A stretch of DNA of 64,000 nt from an uncultured Schlesneria sp. (GTDB taxonomy: Bacteria > Planctomycetota > Planctomycetia > Planctomycetales > Planctomycetaceae), in contig CAIQIR010000011.1 in assembly GCA_903871875.1 (NCBI GenBank), positions 53,776-117,775 on the forward strand, in the 5' to 3' direction. Of the stretch, positions 56,671 to 64,000 are shown one piece after another (position 1 is the first letter of the stretch; each line of letters begins with the position of its first letter). The notes beneath the pieces were generated by a model. The model saw only the letters and a list, made by a program, of their open reading frames with translations, had not been told where the DNA came from and did no database searches. The translations under genes and the position numbers were made by a program.

Positions 56671-57489
56671 GAAATCACTAACAACGAAGATTCAGTTCCG
56701 GCCAAAACGAAAACAGTACTGATCTCACCGAGTCAACGGATTTAGAGGGACGTAATCGCAGCGTTGTTTGCAGAATCTTTCAACTTTCAAAGTTTTTCGC
56801 AAGAAACAAAGAGGAAAGCGAACTGTTCATTAATCGGCAGTCGGGAATGAACTTGAACCGTTTGAAGAATTAAGAGCGACCTTCCGTAAACCAACGCTGC
56901 TATTTGAGAATCCACTGCCGCAACTTGTCGCGTTGAACAGATTCTTTCTGCGATCCGGCGTGAGAGGATTTGAGCTGTTTCAAGAAACGTCCCTCAGGCG
57001 AGAGTGACCAGAAATCGGTTGAGTTAGTGAAACCTGATCCGTGAAAACCCAATCGGAAAGTGTCCGAAGTTGGACGCATCGCGTGCCCGCGATGCGCATC
57101 GATTTCAGATCTCTCTGTCTCGTAATTCGGTCATTTTGTGACATTTGCAGAAAAGGATTGATTTTCTGAAAATCGTCCTCGGATTCTGAAGTTCGAATGT
57201 CCCCAAAGTCTGGACGCAGTCTAAACGGTTCGGGATAACAGGACCGTTAATTCACTTTGTTCAGAACTGTCGAATGGTTGTAAACTCTCGATGTCCGGAC
57301 ACATCAATACAGTGCTTCAATAATCGGCTGAATTGCTTAAAGGAAAACTTTCAACGGGGGAACCCGACACTTCGATCGATCCCAACGAGCGAGGAACACA
57401 GCGAGTGGGGGGCCGACACGACAGAACTGTGAATGTTACTGACGTGCCCTACTGATGCTCGAACTCGAAGCAGAAGGCTTCTGTTCGAT
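56671..57489. other. Intergenic containing dispersed repeat copy 4
   Basis: 818 bp between the sigma-fusion gene and the kinase 3' end. Holds the repeat copy at 56981-57250. No gene found; short minus-strand frames near 57351-57641 have no protein character. Confidence 0.5.
56981..57250 (+). repeat. About 200-bp dispersed intergenic repeat, copy 4 (most diverged)
   Basis: Starts AGAAACGTCCCTCAGGCGAG, then AACCCAATCGGAAAGTGTCC, GTTGGACGCATCGCGT, CTCTCTGTCTCGTAATTC and a weaker hairpin (TTCGGTCATTTTG / CAGAAAAGGATTGA). Tail TCGGGATAACAGGACCGTTA at about 57230 matches copies 2 and 5. Confidence 0.75.
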
Positions 57490-60400
57490 TTAAGTCGAAG
57501 ATTTCGAGCCGAGTGTTTCAAGAAGTGCTGCGGCGTCCACCAGATCTGGCATCGTGAATCCTTCTGTGTAGCTTCTACAGATCGTCGAGAGTGCGTTGCG
57601 GGCCTCGTGTTGGCGTCCTGTTTGCTGCCAGAGTTGGGCAAGACTGACGGTCGCTCGCAATTCCCACGCCTTGCTCTTTTGGAGGCGGGCGGTTTCGATG
57701 GCTTGTAGAAACCACTCTTCGGCCGCGCCGATTTGATCGGGTGACTTGGCCAGCACCAGTTCGCCCATCAGGCGTCGGAGTTCCGCTTCGTGGCAACGGT
57801 CGTCGTTTTCTTCCGCGATCTTCAATCCTTCAGTCAGGGCATCGTTCGCTTCGTCGAAACGTGTTGCCTTTGTGTATGCGTCACCCAGCAGACCGAGATA
57901 TGCGGGGATCCGCACTCGCGCTCCCGTCGCCCGAAAAGCGTTGAATCCCTCTTGCAGCAGCGGTAACGCTTCTTCGTGTCCCCCCTGCAGCAGACTCGCT
58001 GCTCCTTTGTGAAGCAGGCCCAGCGCCTGCCAGAGTTGAAATCCCTGCTCTGTGCCAATTTTCATTTCTTCATCGGCGGCCACCTGAATTTCGGTTCCGA
58101 GCCTGCAGTAGTGATAGAGAAATGCGGAAAAATCGACTGCATGAGCGAGGCTATACGAATGGTTGATCGTTCGAGCAAGTTCGCGCGTCTCACTTTCAAG
58201 CGCGGTTGCCCGGTCAGGATAACCCAGGTGCCATAGGGCCAACGTCAGGTAACAACGGTGAGTGACGCTACCATTGTGGCCGCTATAGGTCGTCCAAAAC
58301 TTCGTGCGATCGCGGTCGTCATCGTTGGACAACGCACATTCATGGCAGGCTCGAGCGTCCTCGAATTGGCCGCGATAGAACATGGTGGCGGCTCGCATAA
58401 ACCAGGCTTCCATCAGCATGCCGGGATCATTTTGACTTTCGGCGAGTGCCATTCCGTCTTCGGCAAACTCCGCCGCCTGGCGTAATTCTCCGCGGACCAG
58501 CCGCCATTCCCACATCCCCAGCATGATTCCAAATAACTGCTGCTGATCCCCGATCCGCTGGCAGAGTTCCCTCGCTCGAACCAGGATCGGCCCGACCTCA
58601 GGCGCGGCATATCCGCGTACGGCGATATAAGCGGGACCCAGAGTTGTGACGAACTGCAATTCCCGGTGATCTCGCGATGCCGTCTCTTCAAGTGTGCTTA
58701 ACAGCGCGAGTCCTTTTGACAAGTGGGCAATCGCTTCGATGTCCGCTGACCGCGCCTTGGATCGCAAGCCCGCGTGAAGCCAATAATAGATCGCCTTTTC
58801 GAGCAGGCCCGCCTCGGTAAAGTGGTGGGCCAGTAGTTCCGGACGGCTTTCGACGATTTGTGGAAACTGCGCTTCGAGTGTTTCGGCCGTTCGCCGATGA
58901 AATTCCTGCCGCTTGTCCTTGACCAACGCGTTGTACAAAGCATCTTCGAGCAAAGCGTGTTTGAAGAGATAAGTACAACGAGGCGGCCGTCCCTTCTGCT
59001 GAAGGATTCCCGTGTGAATCAATTTGTCGAGATCGGCAAGAAGACGGGCTTCGTCCACATTCGCGACGGCGGCAAGCAACTCATGCGTGAATTCGCGGCC
59101 AAGCGTGGCAGCCAACTGCGCGATTGCGTGTTCGCTGTCCATCCTGTCAATCCTCGCCGTCATCAGATCTTGCAGCGAGCCGGGGATCTCGTGTGCGTGC
59201 AAGACGGAAGGGTCAGAGTTTCCATCGTCCTTCCGTTCCCGCTTACCGGATTCTTGCACCATCTTTGTAAATTCTTCGACGAACAGCGGCACACCTCCCG
59301 TGCGATCGTAGACTTGTTCTATCAGCGCGTCTGATAGGACGCCGCCGGACTTCAACCGCATCAGATCGCCGGATTGGAGCCGCGTGAGCCGATTCAGGGC
59401 GAGGCTGGTTTGCTGCGCGCCCGCTGGCCATGGTGTCTTGAATTCAGGGCGGAAAGTCAGCACGATCATGATTCGGTCGTGAAGGCACTCAGTCAAAACC
59501 AGTCCCAAAAACTCCAGGGTGGAAGCATCGATCCAATGCAAATCTTCGACGACAAGTAGAAATGGTCGCCGAGCAGCACGCGTGTGAAGCCAATCAAGCA
59601 GGATCCGGAACGTTTCTTCTCGCTGCCGGGCCGGAGGCAGTGAAATCGGTGGGAATCGGTCCGACGTTGGCAACGACATCAATGAGGCCCATAGAGGTAC
59701 CGCATCGTTTTGATCCAGTTCGTACTGTTCCAGACGGTGGAGCAATCGATCGAAACGCGTGTGGGGGGCTTCGTCGCGGCCGAAGTCCAAAGCGCGTTCA
59801 AAAAAATCGATCGCCGGGTAAAACTCGGTGTTCTGAAACCGAGGTGAACATCGCCATTCGATGACGGGCGCGTCGACTTCACCTTCAACCATCTGGCCCA
59901 GGATGTTGTCTTTCAGAGTGTAGACCAGGCGCGACTTGCCCAGACCTGCCTCGCCCACCAAAAGCACGACCTGGGACATTCCCTCTTGGACCTGTGCCCA
60001 ACGGTCATTCAGCAAGCTGATCTCGAGACTGCGGCCCATCAACGGCGACAGTTCTGTCGCTGCCGACGCTTCGATCAGGCTTCCGGTCCACGCGACACTT
60101 TCCACCCGGAACAGTTGAACCGGCTGCGCAACTCCCTTGAGCTTTCGGTGGCCCAGGGCTGTGCATTGAAAACGTCCTTTGAACAGTCGCTCGGTGTCCT
60201 CGGTGCAAATCACCTGGCCAGGCTCTGCAACCTGCTCCAGTCGAAGTGCGACATTTCTTGCTTCACCCACCAGTGACACCACGTCGGCATTGGCTTCCAC
60301 GATGGCGGAACCCGTATGGATGCCGATCCACGGAATAGCCTCTAACAGGTTTTCGCGGCGAAGCTGTTCGCCGAACGATTTCAGATCATCAAGCATCCCA

Positions 60401-61749
60401 AGTCCGCTACGCGCCGCGCGACGTGCAGTATCCTCGTAACCGATGGGATAGCCGAAACAGGCCAATAGTCCGCGTTCGTCGAATTGGACAACAGTTCCGT
60501 CGAAGCGATGCACCGACTGCTCGCAGTGCTGCTGAAACGTCTGCAGGATCTTCGCCTGATCCTCGGGGTCGAGTTCAAGATACCTTTCAGACTCGAACAG
60601 CTCGCACCCGCAGACCAGAACAGTCACTTGACGGCGTTCCGCTTGCCGATGGCGCAAACTTGAACGTGACGAGAGTTGGTTCGTGCTCAGGTGCAGCGAA
60701 GCCGCCGAGGGCAACACACCTGACTGACTCGCAGCCGCTTGTTGAATTGATGCTGCACTGAATGAGACCGACGACGACTGGATGACTCGTCGCAGGTCTC
60801 CCGCAAAGTCTGCGGCAGTGGCATGACGGTCCGGCATTTTTTTCGAGAGCGCTTTCAGGCAAATTGCTTCCAGTTCGGGTGGGATGTCGGCGGCAAGCTG
60901 GCGGAGAGGCTGTGGCTCGTCGTCACGAATCTGTCGCAAAAGTTCTCGAGTATCGGTGGCCCGGAACGGCAGCCTGCGGCAAAGCATTTCGTAAAGCACC
61001 ACCGCCAGACTGTAGATATCCGTGCGGCCGTCAATTCGATGCGCGGTTCCAGCAACCTGTTCAGGTGCCATGTAGGCTGGAGTGCCCGCGATCATGCCGA
61101 GTTCACTTCCCCCCGCCGACGAATCGTCCAGCGCAAGGCCGAAATCGACAAGCACAGGCACTCGATTCGACGTGATGACGATATTGGCGGGCTTAATATC
61201 ACGATGAATCGTGACGTGAGCATGCGCATGAGCCAATGCGTCGCCCAATGCGGACACGATGGCTGCGGCTTCTTGCCAGTTCGGTGAATGGTGGGTCAGC
61301 CATTGGGAAAGGTCGTGGCCATCGAGATAATTCGAGACGATAAACAGTTGCCCGTCTTGAGTGCCGACATCGTGGACCATCACGATTCCCGGATGATGCA
61401 ACTGAGCGAGCTTCCTCGCTTCTTGAAGCAATCGCTCGGTTTCCGATTGATCCGCATCTGGCCCCAATCGAAGCACCTTGATTGCAACTTGACGATCGAG
61501 TTGCGCATCGTGACCCAGATAAACTGTGCCGAAACTGCCGGCACCTAAAGTCCGCCGGACTTCGTAGCGGCCAAACGCGGCAGGCGGCGACACAATCTCC
61601 CCTTCAGCCGAGTGTTCCGCCTTGCCCATGATGAACGTTTGTTGTGATTCAATGGCCGTTTCGATCGAGCTGATACTCGGGTTCGTAGGCACGGACGTTG
61701 GCAGCGCGGTGACGGGGTTTGGCGAATCGGGAGTCGTGGAATTCTCCAT
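57490..61749 (-). CDS. Ser/Thr kinase - degenerate class III cyclase - AAA ATPase - TPR protein
   Basis: 1419 residues, cytoplasmic, ATG 61749 with GGGGGAG about ten bases upstream. Order: Ser/Thr kinase (about 61-325; GAGSFGTVYLG, catalytic Lys 91, HRDIKPANI, DFGLA, MAPEQ) predicted active; class III nucleotidyl cyclase homology (about 370-550), whose metal-binding Asp positions are Gly 381 (VLVCGCELF) and Arg 426 (FDERGLL), so catalysis is unlikely; AAA/NACHT-like ATPase (Walker A GEAGLGKS near 599-606, Walker B LLVVEDLHW); then about 450 residues of TPR-like helices. It resembles bacterial multidomain regulatory kinases. Confidence 0.92.
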   Translation of the reverse strand: MENSTTPDSPNPVTALPTSVPTNPSISSIETAIESQQTFIMGKAEHSAEGEIVSPPAAFGRYEVRRTLGAGSFGTVYLGHDAQLDRQVAIKVLRLGPDADQSETERLLQEARKLAQLHHPGIVMVHDVGTQDGQLFIVSNYLDGHDLSQWLTHHSPNWQEAAAIVSALGDALAHAHAHVTIHRDIKPANIVITSNRVPVLVDFGLALDDSSAGGSELGMIAGTPAYMAPEQVAGTAHRIDGRTDIYSLAVVLYEMLCRRLPFRATDTRELLRQIRDDEPQPLRQLAADIPPELEAICLKALSKKMPDRHATAADFAGDLRRVIQSSSVSFSAASIQQAAASQSGVLPSAASLHLSTNQLSSRSSLRHRQAERRQVTVLVCGCELFESERYLELDPEDQAKILQTFQQHCEQSVHRFDGTVVQFDERGLLACFGYPIGYEDTARRAARSGLGMLDDLKSFGEQLRRENLLEAIPWIGIHTGSAIVEANADVVSLVGEARNVALRLEQVAEPGQVICTEDTERLFKGRFQCTALGHRKLKGVAQPVQLFRVESVAWTGSLIEASAATELSPLMGRSLEISLLNDRWAQVQEGMSQVVLLVGEAGLGKSRLVYTLKDNILGQMVEGEVDAPVIEWRCSPRFQNTEFYPAIDFFERALDFGRDEAPHTRFDRLLHRLEQYELDQNDAVPLWASLMSLPTSDRFPPISLPPARQREETFRILLDWLHTRAARRPFLLVVEDLHWIDASTLEFLGLVLTECLHDRIMIVLTFRPEFKTPWPAGAQQTSLALNRLTRLQSGDLMRLKSGGVLSDALIEQVYDRTGGVPLFVEEFTKMVQESGKRERKDDGNSDPSVLHAHEIPGSLQDLMTARIDRMDSEHAIAQLAATLGREFTHELLAAVANVDEARLLADLDKLIHTGILQQKGRPPRCTYLFKHALLEDALYNALVKDKRQEFHRRTAETLEAQFPQIVESRPELLAHHFTEAGLLEKAIYYWLHAGLRSKARSADIEAIAHLSKGLALLSTLEETASRDHRELQFVTTLGPAYIAVRGYAAPEVGPILVRARELCQRIGDQQQLFGIMLGMWEWRLVRGELRQAAEFAEDGMALAESQNDPGMLMEAWFMRAATMFYRGQFEDARACHECALSNDDDRDRTKFWTTYSGHNGSVTHRCYLTLALWHLGYPDRATALESETRELARTINHSYSLAHAVDFSAFLYHYCRLGTEIQVAADEEMKIGTEQGFQLWQALGLLHKGAASLLQGGHEEALPLLQEGFNAFRATGARVRIPAYLGLLGDAYTKATRFDEANDALTEGLKIAEENDDRCHEAELRRLMGELVLAKSPDQIGAAEEWFLQAIETARLQKSKAWELRATVSLAQLWQQTGRQHEARNALSTICRSYTEGFTMPDLVDAAALLETLGSKSST

Positions 61750-62173
61750 CGAACGATGACTCCCCCTTTTAGCATGTTTGCCCTCGTGTCGATCCCGAGG
61801 GCGAACCGCACGGACAAGTTGGATGCCTGGCGACTCGACACAATCGCACACCAATCATGGCAATTTCGGATGGGATTCGAACTCGAAGCGAGAGCATCTA
61901 CGGATACCAATCCTCAGTCACCTAGTATAAGCGAAATCGCCCCGCTGCAACTACGGTCACCATTTTCTGACGACGGTTATGGACTATCTTAGCAACAGCC
62001 ACGTCCATCAAAAACTCGATGTCGGGTGCGGAACATGCCGCGATCGTGTGGGACCGTTCCCGAATGACAGCGAGTGGGTCGGCGCCTAAGCTGAATGGAG
62101 AATTGAGCAAGCCAGCAGGCGCACGTCGGTCCGTCACATTGATGGACACGCCCAAGCTGCACTACCGGGTGAT
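61750..62173. other. Kinase upstream region
   Basis: The kinase reading frame is open to 61854, but the upstream part is not kinase-like. About 420 bp to the next repeat with no gene; the kinase promoter should lie here but is not resolved by eye. Confidence 0.4.
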
Positions 62174-62411
62174 GTCAGAAAACGTTCCTCAGGCGAGAGG
62201 AACCAGAAATCGGTTAAGTTTCCGAAACTCGGTCCGAGTCAGCCCAGTCGAAGAGTGTCCGAAGTCGGGCGATTCGCGGGCCAATGTTGCGCATCGATTC
62301 CAGTTCGCTCTGTCTCGTTAATCGGTCGTTTGTTGAGAGTCCCAGTAGACGATCGGGTTGATGAAGCGACGCGCATGCGGAATCACTAAACTCGGGACAA
62401 AAGGACCGCTA
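62174..62411 (+). repeat. About 200-bp dispersed intergenic repeat, copy 5
   Basis: Starts GTCAGAAAACGTTCCTCAGG, then GTTAAGTTTCCGAAAC, GTGTCCGAAGTCGGGCGATT, CCAGTTCGCTCTGTCTCGTT and hairpin halves AATCGGTCGTTTGTTG / CAGTAGACGATCGGG. Tail TCGGGACAAAAGGACCGCTA at about 62392. It is one of the best-preserved copies. Confidence 0.85.
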
Positions 62412-62539
62412 TTTAGCTTTTTCTCGCGGGGTTCCAGCACTGGCAAGGTCCGGAACGACGGTTCGCGTGTCTTGGGTAGCAGCTAAAGGCGTCCGCCCGT
62501 TTGACGCGAAAAGTAGCTCCGAGCCTCGGGAAGCCAAAC

Positions 62540-62628
62540 GGGATAAACCCCATTATGCGTTCAGCGGCCCGAATAACCGGTGGCCGCCTCCAAAGGGACC
62601 TCATGGTCATTTATTTGGGGTTTATCCC
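62540..62628. repeat. 89-bp terminal-inverted-repeat element, copy 2
   Basis: Left end GGGATAAACCCCA (62540-62552), right end TGGGGTTTATCCC (62616-62628): a perfect 13-bp inverted repeat. The interior contains CCGAATAACCGGTGGCCGCC. About 94% identical to the copy at 62836. Confidence 0.85.
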
Positions 62629-62747
62629 CTTTTCCACAGTTTTCGGAGCCCGCCGGAAATGGGGGGGGAGTACGGACATCCGACATTACGAATTGCACAT
62701 TGGTAAAAATACTCCACTCATGTTTTGAAAAATCTGGCTTTGCACTT

Positions 62748-62806
62748 ATCTGTGAAAATCCGTGTGTATCTGTGGCAAAACGCCTTTGCAGTCATTTGTG
62801 AATTCA
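62748..62806. repeat. 59-bp ATCTGTG-type repeat, copy 1
   Basis: ATCTGTGAAAATCCGTGTGT then ATCTGTGGCAAAACGCCTTT, ending GTGAATTCA. A near-identical 59-bp copy lies at 63031, and a shorter inverted match at 63523, flanking the GxxExxY gene. Confidence 0.75.
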
Positions 62807-62835
62807 CGGCACCAGTCGCAATCCACGAGCCAAAC

Positions 62836-62924
62836 GGGATAAGCCCCATTATGCGTTCAGCGGCCCGAATAACCGGTGGCGGCCACCAAAGGGACTTCGT
62901 GGTCATTTATTTGGGGTTTATCCC
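62836..62924. repeat. 89-bp terminal-inverted-repeat element, copy 3
   Basis: Left end GGGATAAGCCCCA (62836-62848), right end TGGGGTTTATCCC (62912-62924), one mismatch (or a G-U pair in RNA). The centre holds GGTGGC-G-GCCACC (62875-62887), a second hairpin. Copies 2 and 3 are 296 bp apart. Confidence 0.85.
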
Positions 62925-63030
62925 CTTTTCTATCCCCTTTTCAACAGCGCAGGAAGTGGAATTCTGTGCGGCAATTGCGATTCAACCGCATCGGCAGAGC
63001 CATTGAACAGCCTCACTAGGCGACGCATTT

Positions 63031-63089
63031 ATCAGTGTAGATCTGTGTGCATCCGTGGCAAAATGCCTTTGCTCGTAGTTGTGAATTCA
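63031..63089. repeat. 59-bp ATCTGTG-type repeat, copy 2
   Basis: ATCAGTGTAGATCTGTGTGC, then ATCCGTGGCAAAATGCCTTT, ending GTGAATTCA. Its last bases form the stop codon of the GxxExxY gene. It is inverted relative to the copy at 63523. Confidence 0.8.
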
Positions 63090-63470
63090 TGCCAAACGCG
63101 AGCCACGGTATCGCTTGATGTCGAGTTGCGGTTTTCCAAAATTCAAGAGCAGGCAAAGCGGCTTCCCTGTGGCCTTAAGGTAGTTGAGGCACTGGGCGGT
63201 GAATGCGTCGTCGTGGCTCTTTGTCGCCTTCAATTCGATGATCACCATTTCGTTGACAAGAATGTCGGGGATGAATTTGCCGACCTCGACTCCGTCATAA
63301 AAGACTTGGATCGCCTCTTTCGTCCTCGCGACCAGTCCGCCTTTCGTCAGTTCATGGACCAGTGCGTTGTGATAGACCTCTTCGACGAAGCCCGTCCCGA
63401 GTGCGTTCAAGACTTTGAAGGCACTGCCAATGATTCGCTCGGTCAGCGAGTTCAATTCATCGTCATTCAT
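63087..63470 (-). CDS. GxxExxY protein
   Basis: 127 residues from ATG 63470 (MNDDELNSLTERIIGSAFKV). The name-giving motif is GTGFVEEVYHNAL; the hydrophobic DGVEVGKFIPDILVNEMVIIELKA carries the D...ExK nuclease-like pattern, consistent with a PD-(D/E)XK fold. Members are frequent in planctomycetes, verrucomicrobia and others and are often found among mobile repeats. Catalytic residues appear intact. Bracketed by inverted ATCTGTG-type repeats, so it looks like a gene cassette. Confidence 0.92.
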   Translation of the reverse strand: MNDDELNSLTERIIGSAFKVLNALGTGFVEEVYHNALVHELTKGGLVARTKEAIQVFYDGVEVGKFIPDILVNEMVIIELKATKSHDDAFTAQCLNYLKATGKPLCLLLNFGKPQLDIKRYRGSRLA

Positions 63471-63882
63471 TCTGAACTCAATCTTTTCAATTCCATTGAA
63501 TAAAACGAAGGTAAGAACGGCTTGGCCACAGATGCACACAGATTTACACAGATAAGACCGATGATCACGAGAGAAACTCTCATTGATTCCGAAGTCTAAT
63601 CGGTCAACAGTAAAAAGCGAGATATCTCGGCAAACGCTTCAAGACCTGCCAGAAACACCCGAACCGAAAATGACGATAACCGTCTGCAGCACTTCTTCAG
63701 GAGCGGTCTTGTCCTGATTCCAAAACAGTCGGGCTGACAGGACACTGTTAGAACTTTTTCTCCGAGGCATGGCTGGCTGGGATGCGGGGTTGCGGCGGCG
63801 GATAAGCGACAGGGGATGAAAAAGGGGATAAGTCCAATTAAAATATTGCTATTAACTGAGGCTGGCGATACGATCGATCCTC
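63471..63882. other. Intergenic with repeat ends upstream of the RAYT gene
   Basis: Contains the inverted ATCTGTG-type repeat (63523-63555), a tail fragment of the dispersed repeat family (TCGGGCTGACAGGACACTGT near 63730), and GGGATAAGTCCAATTA at 63825-63840, similar to the ends of the 86-89-bp elements. No gene seen. Confidence 0.6.
63523..63555. repeat. ATCTGTG-type repeat, inverted copy
   Basis: TGGCCACAGATGCACACAGA followed by TTTACACAGATAA. Its reverse complement (TTATCTGTGTAAATCTGTGT...) matches the copies at 62748 and 63031. It lies 53 bp upstream of the GxxExxY start. Confidence 0.8.
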
Positions 63883-64000
63883 ATGCCACGAACTGCTCGT
63901 CATGCACCGGGAGGAATGATTTTTCACGTTCTCAACAGAGGGAACGCGCGGGATCAGATTTTCGAGGACGCTGTTGACTACGCGGCTTTCGAAAAAGTCC
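63883..64000 (+). CDS. REP-associated tyrosine transposase (RAYT, IS200-like Y1 family), 3' truncated by window edge
   Basis: The first 39 codons are visible. The start MPRTARHAPGGMIFHVLNRG, with NARDQIFEDA and YAAFEKV following, is the characteristic N-terminus of Y1/TnpA_REP transposases (APGGxxxHVxNRGN, then the F..D.DY..F.K pattern). These single-strand transposases with HUH and catalytic Tyr act on palindromic REP sequences. The catalytic HUH and Tyr are beyond the window. A GGGATAAGTCC end lies 43 bp upstream, and 86-89-bp palindromes with similar ends lie nearby. Confidence 0.9.
   Translation, partial: MPRTARHAPGGMIFHVLNRGNARDQIFEDAVDYAAFEKV

Overview
The window looks like a chromosomal segment of a planctomycete (Planctomycetota, probably order Planctomycetales). 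The evidence is the clade-typical gene content: three DUF1501 proteins, two PSCyt1/DUF1549/DUF1553 cytochrome proteins, a DUF1559 protein, a giant surface protein with an LExRxLLSA-type N-terminus, an ECF sigma factor fused to a membrane-anchored domain, and a very large Ser/Thr kinase. GC content looks moderate, around the mid-fifties by eye. No rRNA or tRNA was seen. One structured RNA, the SRP RNA, lies directly upstream of tadA.

Layout. 1-8 kb: a partial metalloprotease-like protein, a secreted esterase, a DUF3386-like protein, SRP RNA plus tadA, then a minus-strand set (SIS isomerase, rfbC, pdxA) for sugar-nucleotide and vitamin B6 metabolism, and a secreted cupredoxin-like protein. 8-15.4 kb: a FabH-like ketosynthase, a heavy-metal RND adaptor and pump, and homoserine dehydrogenase. 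15.8-20.5 kb: mqnA and mqnC of the futalosine menaquinone route, an oxidoreductase, a PAQR/hemolysin III membrane protein and a polysaccharide deacetylase. 21-29 kb: a TAT-exported Gfo/Idh/MocA oxidoreductase, then DUF1501 - PSCyt1/DUF1553 - DUF1501. 30-34.7 kb: a 1572-residue surface protein with four tandem 579-bp repeats. 35-42 kb: small membrane proteins, a truncated membrane glycosyltransferase, an FHA-EAL signalling protein, a variant DUF1559 pair and an esterase.

43-48 kb: a redox/NO-type regulatory locus, in which an Rrf2 regulator and a DUF3365 haem protein are divergent from another monohaem protein across a perfect 14-bp-arm palindrome; then an oxidoreductase and an MtfA-like peptidase with a SEC-C tail. 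49-53 kb: a second PSCyt1/DUF1553 - DUF1501 pair. 54-62 kb: the sigma-factor fusion and a kinase / degenerate cyclase / AAA / TPR protein. 62-64 kb: a repeat-rich region with a GxxExxY protein and, cut by the window edge, the start of a REP-associated (RAYT/IS200-like) transposase.

The most unusual signals are in the non-coding DNA between 47 and 64 kb. One family of about 200-bp dispersed repeats is present in five copies, all on the same strand, each ending in a conserved hairpin. A second family of 86-89-bp elements has terminal inverted repeats of the form GGATAAACCCC; three copies are present and a related end sits just upstream of the RAYT gene. A third repeat brackets the GxxExxY gene in inverted orientation. 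These look like small non-autonomous or REP-like elements.
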